Below, in pieces: positions 8,190 to 15,032 of a stretch of 64,000 bases of DNA. The notes beneath the pieces are model-generated. The model was not told where the DNA came from, did not search any database, and worked only from the letters and a program-made list of their open reading frames with translations. This DNA is from Blastococcus sp. CT_GayMR16 (GTDB lineage Bacteria; Actinomycetota; Actinomycetes; Mycobacteriales; Geodermatophilaceae), in the NCBI RefSeq assembly GCF_004570875.1, contig NZ_SPQK01000012.1, positions 62,001 to 126,000 on the forward strand. The letters are read 5' to 3'. Position numbers and translations under genes: made by a program. Within the stretch, counting starts at the first letter, position 1, and every line of letters begins with the position of its first letter.

Positions 8190-9409
8190 TGCCGTCCATG
8201 CACCGGTCGCACCGGGTCGCCGGCGCGCTCGTCGGCTCGGCCGTCGGTGACGCCTTGGGCACGCCATTCGAGTCCGGTCCGCCGGGCCAGTTCTCGGCCC
8301 GCTTCCCGGTGCCGGCCCGGGGCTCGAAGACGGAGATGTGCGGCAGCGAATCGCTGGAGCCGGGTGAGTTCACCGCCAGCACACAGCAGGCCTTGGTGTT
8401 CGCCGAGTCGCTGCTCGAGCGCGGAGGTCTGGACGAGGCCGACCTCGCCGATCGCCTCTGCACGTGGGGCGGCGACCTTTCGGTCGGACCGACGACGAGC
8501 GCCGCGATCTGGTTCTCCCGGTTCGGCTCCGAGACGACCATGGACGCCGCGCGACGGATCTCGGCGCTGACGAACGCCGATCCAGCGGCCGGGGAGGCAG
8601 CCGCGACCTTCCACGAGCTGATGCGGGCGGCGCTGGACGGCGACGACCCCCTGGCGTCATCAGAGACCGACGTAGCTGTGCACAGGACACTCGAACGGGC
8701 CCTGTGGGCACTGCGGAAGGGACGCAACTTCGCCGAGGTGATGCAGTTGGCGATCGACGTCGGCGACGAGACCAACACGGTGGCGGCCGTCGCCGGCGGG
8801 CTCGCGGGTGCGGTCTTCGGGATGGGCGGGATCCCTATGCGCTGGTCGTCGGCGGTGCACGGGCGGGTGCGCGGGTTCGGCGACCGGCGATGGGGTCTGG
8901 CGGAATTGCAGGAGCTGGCGGCGGCACTGGAGGGGAAGCCGCTGGTGCACTACTCGCCCGGGGCAATTCCGCGGATCGGTCCACGAGAGGTGCTGCCGGG
9001 CATCTGGGCCGGCAATCTCGACGGGGCGAGGCACAGCGAAGAGGACTTCGCGGTTATCTCGCTGTGCCGGCTGGGCGACCCGTTCCCGCACGAGGTGCAC
9101 CGGATGGCCTACATCGCGGACAACGACTACAACCACGACGTCGACGCCGTGCGCGCCGACGTCCTAGACGACGTAGCCGCGCTGAGGGCTGAGGGCCACA
9201 AGGTGCTGGTCCACTGCCACGCCGGCGCCTCGCGCACCGGCCTCGTCCTGCGGGCGTGGCTGATACGAACCGAGGGCATGTCGGTCGAGGAGGCGACGGC
9301 CCAGGTCCCTGAGAGATGGCCGCACCTCGGAGTGTGGAACCACAGCTTCACAACAACGCTTGGACGGCTCCATTCGGGCATCGAGACACCCGCCCCACGG
9401 TGGGGGTAG
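8189..9409 (+). CDS. Degenerate ADP-ribosylglycohydrolase fused to dual-specificity phosphatase
   Basis: 406 residues. Residues 1-245 match the DraG/ADP-ribosylglycohydrolase fold (GSAVGDALGTPFESG), but the metal-binding signatures are altered: the usual TDDT is TAST (62-65) and the usual (N/G)DTDT is GDETNT (192-197). Residues 255-400 form a dual-specificity/tyrosine phosphatase domain with an intact P-loop HCHAGASRTG (nucleophile C343, R349) and an upstream Asp-containing loop (ADNDYNHD). The gene overlaps the HAD gene by one base. It may read ADP-ribose or related phosphates through an inactive domain. The hydrolase could also be weakly active. Confidence 0.8.
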   Translation: MPSMHRSHRVAGALVGSAVGDALGTPFESGPPGQFSARFPVPARGSKTEMCGSESLEPGEFTASTQQALVFAESLLERGGLDEADLADRLCTWGGDLSVGPTTSAAIWFSRFGSETTMDAARRISALTNADPAAGEAAATFHELMRAALDGDDPLASSETDVAVHRTLERALWALRKGRNFAEVMQLAIDVGDETNTVAAVAGGLAGAVFGMGGIPMRWSSAVHGRVRGFGDRRWGLAELQELAAALEGKPLVHYSPGAIPRIGPREVLPGIWAGNLDGARHSEEDFAVISLCRLGDPFPHEVHRMAYIADNDYNHDVDAVRADVLDDVAALRAEGHKVLVHCHAGASRTGLVLRAWLIRTEGMSVEEATAQVPERWPHLGVWNHSFTTTLGRLHSGIETPAPRWG

Positions 9410-9615
9410 AGGCTAAGTGATCATTCCCATGCACCGTTGTGCCGCCGCCATGCCGGCGACCCACTCACAGCAGCACCGGTCCCGCCAAAAGTGCGCGTCG
9501 GAAGTTGCAGGCCCCAAGCCGGACGCGAGATGCTCTGACGCGCCGGCCTAGTGGGGCTTGTCGCCATGGGCTCGTACTTCAGCGCAGTTGGCGAAGCCCT
9601 TGCGAGAGATCGGAT

Positions 9616-10254
9616 GTGGTGAACTCCGTGTTCTACACAAAAGCCGCACACGCACAGATCACTCAACTGACCGTATATGAGGCCTGGACTTCCGCCACGT
9701 GGGATAATCATGAGTACATGCCTTTGCTCGGGATAGGCTGGGAAGAGGCAGCCAGAGAGCTTTCCGCAGAACAGGATCGGATCAACTCGGCTAAAGGGAA
9801 CTTCGCAAAGGCCGAAGCGACTCGTATCGAGAAAGAGGAAGAAGCCGAGTGGGAGCCTGAGTCCTTTGGATTCCTAGACCTTGGCGTTAAAGGCCTCGTT
9901 CTCGCCCTATCCGCTGGGGGCTGCTGCCCCATCACGAGCTGCAACGGTTTGCCAGGCCATCTGGCGGGCCGACCCCTAGTCGCATTCATCGCCGACCTCC
10001 AGCGGCTCCATATTCTGGATGGTCTTGTGAGCCAAGCTCGCGGGTGTCGACTGGGTTTCGGTGACGGGCGAGTGGTGGTCAGCGCGGACACCCATGAACC
10101 ACTCTTGGAGCTCGCCAGATCGATGACCGCCGGCCACGAATACTTCTCGGCGAGCAGCGAGCCTCGACGCCCCAGATCGCTGGACGACAGTGGTTTTGCC
10201 ACAGACGAAGAGAGGAATACTGCGCTCCTCTATCCCTCGTGGGACCGGCGGTAA
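9616..10254 (+). CDS. Uncharacterised protein with a GCCPITSCNG motif, left edge of the island
   Basis: 212 residues from GTG 9616 (GTG 9619 is equally possible). An N-terminal half with a charged helix (residues about 50-75, RIEKEEEAEWEPE) is followed by a compact domain with FLDLGVKGLVLALSAGGCC, TSCNGLPG, LVAFIADLQRLHILD and VVVSADTHEPLLELAR. The conserved-looking GCCPITSCNG suggests a defined family, but I cannot name it. The DNA is clearly poorer in GC than the preceding genes, which suggests acquired DNA. It precedes another unknown gene and vsr on the same strand and may belong to the defence locus. Confidence 0.65.
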   Translation: MVNSVFYTKAAHAQITQLTVYEAWTSATWDNHEYMPLLGIGWEEAARELSAEQDRINSAKGNFAKAEATRIEKEEEAEWEPESFGFLDLGVKGLVLALSAGGCCPITSCNGLPGHLAGRPLVAFIADLQRLHILDGLVSQARGCRLGFGDGRVVVSADTHEPLLELARSMTAGHEYFSASSEPRRPRSLDDSGFATDEERNTALLYPSWDRR

Positions 10255-10484
10255 CGCCCGTCCTGACCCCCAACTTGTCTTAGCCGACAGATTCCATCCA
10301 CTCGGCCTCGAGCTACAAGCGCGTCCTCCTCCCGGGTACGCGTGCGGGGGATGTGGCGCCTCACCGCGCGAAGCCATTCCGCCGTCCCAATCGCGCCCAC
10401 CCAGACGACCGAACGAAACCGTCGGCCCCCGCACCACGCCTCCATCACGCCAAGAAACTCGACAGGCCATGGCATGATGTTGCC

Positions 10485-11327
10485 GTGCCCTCACAATCAC
10501 GAATCATTCATGGCGACGATCTGTTATACAGATTTTTTCAAGAAGCTTTCGAGAACGAGGACGCACTCGAGTCTGGACTGACGCAACAACTACTGGGCAG
10601 TATGGCCATATGGCTTCCCGTTGACCTCTATGCCGCCTGGCCCATTCTCCTTCCCTGGGTCGTCCGGGACCCGAGCTGCCGCGGAAACAAGCGTATGGGC
10701 ATGCCCGACTCATGGTCGAGTCCGGATGCTGCGGGGTTTCTTCGTGATGACAACTCGTTGGTCAAGGCACTCCCACGGGCGTTGACGATACGCGGGAGTC
10801 GCGACTCTCGCTTGGCCAATGTTCGCATGGGCAGCGAGTTCGTCGCCGCCCACATCTGGCGACAAACAAGACTGCCTGGCCCTTTGGCGAGCCGACTACC
10901 AGAGCTCAACTCTTTCGTGCCCAATATCGTCTGGCTTCCCCGCCAGATTGCGAAGTTGACGGACCGGGAAGGCAGCCTGATCCAGCAGGCCCTCCAAGCT
11001 ATGGCCGTGCAAGTTTACCGACATGCCCCAGTCAATCAGGCCGTACGCGGCCACGCCGAGCGCAGTTGGGATCTCTTGCCCGAGCCCGCGATCACTGTGC
11101 GTCCAGTCGAAGCAGCATCATTGAACTGGTTCATCCCCACGGCAGGCTTCTACCGCACGCGAGAGAAGCGACTACGAACGGTGATTAGGGCCTTGATGCT
11201 CCTCGAGGAGGGATTACCACTGGACGAGAAGGTCGTCACAACCAGGTATACGCGGGGCCTGCCTTTGGTTGAGGCTGAGGCCCGCCGAAGGCTTCTTCGG
11301 CAACTGACATCCTTCTATCCTGGCTAG
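10485..11327 (+). CDS. Uncharacterised protein next to vsr (defence-island gene)
   Basis: 280 residues from the GTG at 10485; the frame is open further upstream without a credible start. No membrane segment or enzymatic signature is obvious. Recognisable features are Trp/Pro-rich stretches (WLPVDLYAAWPILLPWVV), WRQTRLPGP, NIVWLPRQIAKLTDREGS and a basic C-terminus (EARRRLLRQL). It lies 51 bases before vsr and converges on the methyltransferase operon. From position I infer an accessory or effector of the restriction-modification system. I recall unassigned DUF-type proteins of this size beside Z1 loci, but cannot confirm that here. Confidence 0.65.
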   Translation: MPSQSRIIHGDDLLYRFFQEAFENEDALESGLTQQLLGSMAIWLPVDLYAAWPILLPWVVRDPSCRGNKRMGMPDSWSSPDAAGFLRDDNSLVKALPRALTIRGSRDSRLANVRMGSEFVAAHIWRQTRLPGPLASRLPELNSFVPNIVWLPRQIAKLTDREGSLIQQALQAMAVQVYRHAPVNQAVRGHAERSWDLLPEPAITVRPVEAASLNWFIPTAGFYRTREKRLRTVIRALMLLEEGLPLDEKVVTTRYTRGLPLVEAEARRRLLRQLTSFYPG

Positions 11328-11378
11328 CTAGGCCCTGCGGGCCGTCGCGCCATAAATGAGGCGACTATCCTACAGTCT

Positions 11379-11801
11379 ATGACGGATCGGTTCGTGCCCA
11401 CGGCGAAGGGCAGTCATCTTGCGGCCAGAAAGTCCACAGACACCGAGCCCGAAGTGCGCCTCCGCAAGGCGGTGCATTCACTAGGTCTAAGATTCCGCCT
11501 CCATCGGCAGGTGATTCCTCGCTGCACGCCGGACTTCGTCTTTCCCGCACATCGCGTCGCAGTCTTCGTCGATGGATGCTTTTGGCACGGTTGCCCTGTT
11601 CACGGCAGGACACCAAGAACGGGCCCGAACGCCGAGGTGTGGTCGCGCAAAATACAAACGAACCGCGACCGGGACCTCCGAAACGCGCAAGATTTGCGGT
11701 CGGCGGGATGGAGGGTCTTTAGAGCTTGGGAGTGCGACATCCGTCGCGACGTCATGGATATCGCCATTCGAATTGAGAGGTTAGTGCGTGATTCCGATTA
11801 G
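11379..11801 (+). CDS. vsr: Very short patch repair (Vsr) endonuclease
   Basis: 140 residues, ATG start. Family hallmarks are all visible: EPEVRLRKAVHSLGLRFRLH, CTPDFVFPAHRVAVFVDGCF followed by WHGCPVHG, the W.RKI..NR.RD helix, and GWRVFRAWECD at the C-terminus. Vsr nicks 5' of the T in T:G mismatches produced when 5-methylcytosine deaminates, protecting sites made by a cytosine-5 methyltransferase. The matching methyltransferase is the next gene, on the opposite strand. A possible extended -10 (TATCCT, 11366-11371) lies 7 bases before the ATG, suggesting a leaderless transcript. Confidence 0.92.
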   Translation: MTDRFVPTAKGSHLAARKSTDTEPEVRLRKAVHSLGLRFRLHRQVIPRCTPDFVFPAHRVAVFVDGCFWHGCPVHGRTPRTGPNAEVWSRKIQTNRDRDLRNAQDLRSAGWRVFRAWECDIRRDVMDIAIRIERLVRDSD

Positions 11802-12009
11802 GGTTGCGAAAAGGACCGAGGTCGCCGGATTGCAGAGCATGCCGCCAATGATCGACGCGGCATAGTCGGGTTGAGCGTGCCCGTCCTTGCGCCGGTGCGC
11901 ACAGTCCAGGCAGGTTGCGACCTAGGGCAAACCCGCCGGCCAGACGTATTGAAGGGCGAAACGATGGGACCTGCGTCGTACTTCGAACGATCACACGACC
12001 CTGGATCCC

Positions 12010-13890
12010 TCAGACGCCGGTTGGGCACGACGTAGCCTGCTGTCCGAATGAGCAATTCCTTAGCAGCGGGCATCCTTGACAGTCCGGCGCGCTGGACGTG
12101 CAGACAGACTGCGCGAGCTGCCGTACGGCAGCCATGCGCAAAGGCGCCTCCGCACCAATGCCGACGAGGCGCGCTAGATCGACCCGACCATCGGTGAGTG
12201 AGTTCTGCCGATCCGAAGTTGTCCCAGCAACTCGGGCAGCAACACGGATCACCGCAGCCGTTATAAGTAGCACGTCTTGGTTCGTGAGAACACGGAAAAG
12301 GCGAGCTTCAGCGGCTCCGAACGCAACCGCCGAGGCCACTTTCGAAGCTGCATCCCAGTCGACGCCCTCTTCGCATACGGAAGACAGGCGAAAGAGCGCC
12401 TTCTGACTGGCGGGGCGCGGAAGGCATAACCCTACTTTCTCGAGCGCCTCAGCCCCTAGGCGGTCGACGCCCCTGACCACCTTCATCGCACGGCGCAGGT
12501 CTTGGAGCGGCGTTCGGGCCGTCGCCAAAACGACCGCCATGACTGCTGCCGCGGGTGTCATCTCAGGCCCCGGGAACATGAACCAGTCGTCGCCCGATCG
12601 TAAGTCATCCGCCCATCTCGCGAGAGCTGCTCCAATGGTGCTCTGCTCGACCCCCGGGTGGCCTAAACAGGCTCGACCTGGACCGGGCGGGCGAAGGGCA
12701 CAGGCGGCAGCCATGCCCAACAACGGCGGGACGGCGTTCCCAATCTGTCGAAAAGCATCGCTGCGAGTTCCTGAGAAGCGGAACCTATCGGGAAACGTCT
12801 GAATCCGAGCCGCCTCGCGAACCGTGAGCGTCCGGTGCTCTTGAGGGTGGATGTACCAGTACCCGTCCTTGGCGATGTGCGCAGTGATTGAACGGCTGAG
12901 CTGGTCCCAGGCTAGCCGCTTGTATTTGTCGTCGAAGGTCTCGGACTTGTACCGGCGCAGCCTTTCAGGGATGGCCGAGTAGAGCGTCGTCGCATCCATC
13001 AGTTCGAAGACCTGCCGGTCGTCCGGTCGCACTGCCCTAGTCATGTGATCGTGGACGACTGTCCGCGGCGCACCGGACCGAAGGCGGCGAGCAAGTGACG
13101 ACAGACCGACCGGAGCCTGGTACGACAGTTCTCGTGCACCCGTCGTGTCCTTGAGGGGCGGTAGGTCAGCGATTGCCTGCTCAAGCGTCACCTGCCGGAC
13201 AGTTTCCTTCGGCCACTTGAAGCCTATGCCGTCATTACGCGCGAGGACAATCAGGCGCTTCCGATGCTGCGGCACTCCGTATCGCCAGGCATCGACCAAC
13301 CGGACTTCTGTGTTGTACCCCTCGTGCTCCAAGCGGTCAACGATAGTACGAACCACCAGAAGGTCGTCCCCGAGAGCCATATCGGGCACGTTCTCCATCA
13401 GGATGGCACGGGGCCGAAGGCGCATGGCCACATCTAGGAATGCGGCCCACAATTCCTTGCGATGATCGTGCTCGTCGCGCGTGCCGGCCTCAACAAGGCT
13501 GCGGATTTTGCTTCGCCCCGCGCGACTGAAAGGCTGACATGGGGGACCACCAGCAACCAGGTCGATTGGGACTTCCTCAAGCATCGCAACGAGTTTGTGG
13601 CGCGCGGCCGGGTCACCGAGGTCTAGGTCCAGCGCGAGACCAGGCATGTTGTGCCGATGTGTCTCGAGCGCTCGTCTATCGTGGTCGACGGCGGCGGCGA
13701 CCGTCCATCCTGCGTCCTCGAGTCCCAGGCTCAAACCTCCCGCGCCCGAGAATAGGTCGACAGCTAGCCGCTGCCCGGCTAAGACTCTTGACTTGGCCCA
13801 GTCCACAAAGGTGGCTTCCGTAGCGTGTTGTGGATGCGGGGGGAGATCGAGCGGGCTGCTTCGCTCGATGCGTACTCCGTAATGACTCAT
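12010..13890 (-). CDS. Cytosine-5 DNA methyltransferase with C-terminal EndoIII-like Fe-S module
   Basis: 626 residues. Residues 40-400 hold the m5C-methyltransferase motifs: FSGAGG (47-52, SAM binding), GGPPCQPFS with nucleophile C118, ENV (166-168), QHRKR (208-212) and GNAVPP (384-389). Residues 430-613 form an extra alpha-helical module ending in C597-x6-C604-x2-C607-x5-C613, the exact [4Fe-4S] spacing of endonuclease III. The position matching the EndoIII catalytic Asp (VDTHIFRV) reads ITAAVIRV (543-550), and no LPGVG hairpin is seen, so glycosylase activity is doubtful. It modifies host DNA for the restriction locus. Vsr is convergent 209 bases away. Confidence 0.9.
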   Translation of the reverse strand: MSHYGVRIERSSPLDLPPHPQHATEATFVDWAKSRVLAGQRLAVDLFSGAGGLSLGLEDAGWTVAAAVDHDRRALETHRHNMPGLALDLDLGDPAARHKLVAMLEEVPIDLVAGGPPCQPFSRAGRSKIRSLVEAGTRDEHDHRKELWAAFLDVAMRLRPRAILMENVPDMALGDDLLVVRTIVDRLEHEGYNTEVRLVDAWRYGVPQHRKRLIVLARNDGIGFKWPKETVRQVTLEQAIADLPPLKDTTGARELSYQAPVGLSSLARRLRSGAPRTVVHDHMTRAVRPDDRQVFELMDATTLYSAIPERLRRYKSETFDDKYKRLAWDQLSRSITAHIAKDGYWYIHPQEHRTLTVREAARIQTFPDRFRFSGTRSDAFRQIGNAVPPLLGMAAACALRPPGPGRACLGHPGVEQSTIGAALARWADDLRSGDDWFMFPGPEMTPAAAVMAVVLATARTPLQDLRRAMKVVRGVDRLGAEALEKVGLCLPRPASQKALFRLSSVCEEGVDWDAASKVASAVAFGAAEARLFRVLTNQDVLLITAAVIRVAARVAGTTSDRQNSLTDGRVDLARLVGIGAEAPLRMAAVRQLAQSVCTSSAPDCQGCPLLRNCSFGQQATSCPTGV

Positions 13891-14033
13891 TGCGGCATGC
13901 TCTCTATCTCGGTTCGGTCCACGACCACGGGAACGGCCCGTCGGAAGCGCTTACGACCAGGACAACATGAAAAGACCCAGAGTGCAAACATGGTCGAAGA
14001 CAGGATCTAGGTGTGTCGCTCACGTTCGCCATG

Positions 14034-15032
14034 TCATGACCCTTGGACGTGCCCGCGCCAAGACGCGTCCTCGGGGCGCGTCGCCGTCAGCCAGTAGCTG
14101 CACGCGGACATGGCGAGCGAATATCGAATGTTGCTCACGCCCGCCGGCAACCCATCAGGAAATGAGCTGGCAGTAAGCCGGGGGAAATCCCCATCTACGC
14201 GATACAGCTCCTCCGCCAGAACTCGGTATCGCCGCTCGTGGTGATGAGCGTGTGCTGGACTATAGCCACGATCAGCAATCGCAGAGAGGAATACGTGTAA
14301 CGTGGCAGGGTCAAGCCGCAACAATGCTCGGATTCGGTCCACCAGCACCGGCAACGTGTTCGCGGCTAGGTCATCTCGCTGAAGATGGAGGCTAAAGAGG
14401 TAGAGTGTGCCGACACTGGGCTCATCGAGTTGCAGTAGCCCGTTTATCGTGTGGCTGACATTTCCCACCGAACCAACCGCCGACGCCTTCACTTCCACCG
14501 AATAGGCAGGCCACTGGAAGTCATGCGTTGACGGATCCGCACCGGTCCACCCTGCGACTGTCTCTGCGTTTACATCAATCCATCGCAAAAGGAACCAGAG
14601 CTCACCAAATAGTCCGACAGCGTCCTCCGGACTGAGTGCGGAGGAGTCCATTCCCCAGAACCAGCGCCATCTAACAAGGGCGTCCGCAACCGCATCGAGC
14701 CTTGCCGGGGGTGATATTGGGCCAAGCGTGCTACACAGTTCGGCCGCGACCGCAGCGAAAGTCGAAACGCCTGCCTCCGACAAGCACGTAAGGTCGAGAT
14801 AACTGGCGTCAACTCGCTCGGGTATGCGGTTGACTGTGACCGTCATCGATAGGCCGTGGGTGGTCTGAGGCGGCGCTTCACTGCCGGGCGGCACCTGGAT
14901 GAGCAGATGGACCCGGCGCTGCGCATCAACGGCCGCCCAAAGGCCGACACCCATCTCGCGCGCCTCGAGCAAGGCCTCCTCGCGTGGAGAGGGCAACTCC
15001 CTCCAGATTCGGACGAGCTCTTCGGGCGTCAA
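14034..15032 (-). CDS. PD-(D/E)XK motif protein (DUF4420-like) of a Z1 restriction system
   Basis: 332 residues from a TTG whose last two bases overlap the Z1 gene stop (TTGA), so it is translationally coupled. The diagnostic segment runs GLFGELWFLLRW, then HDFQWPAYSVEVKAS, giving the Asp and E-x-K of a PD-(D/E)XK nuclease site. Further HLQ and YLFSL strands resemble the DUF4420 family, known partners of Z1 and MORC-type ATPases in predicted restriction-modification operons. It is the likely DNA-cleaving subunit of the locus. The cut site and recognition sequence are not readable. Confidence 0.85.
   Translation of the reverse strand: MTPEELVRIWRELPSPREEALLEAREMGVGLWAAVDAQRRVHLLIQVPPGSEAPPQTTHGLSMTVTVNRIPERVDASYLDLTCLSEAGVSTFAAVAAELCSTLGPISPPARLDAVADALVRWRWFWGMDSSALSPEDAVGLFGELWFLLRWIDVNAETVAGWTGADPSTHDFQWPAYSVEVKASAVGSVGNVSHTINGLLQLDEPSVGTLYLFSLHLQRDDLAANTLPVLVDRIRALLRLDPATLHVFLSAIADRGYSPAHAHHHERRYRVLAEELYRVDGDFPRLTASSFPDGLPAGVSNIRYSLAMSACSYWLTATRPEDASWRGHVQGS

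Noticed and set aside
12010-13890. Methyltransferase C-terminus as a fully active EndoIII glycosylase
   Set aside because: The Fe-S cysteines are present, but the helix-hairpin-helix LPGVG and the catalytic Asp are not seen.
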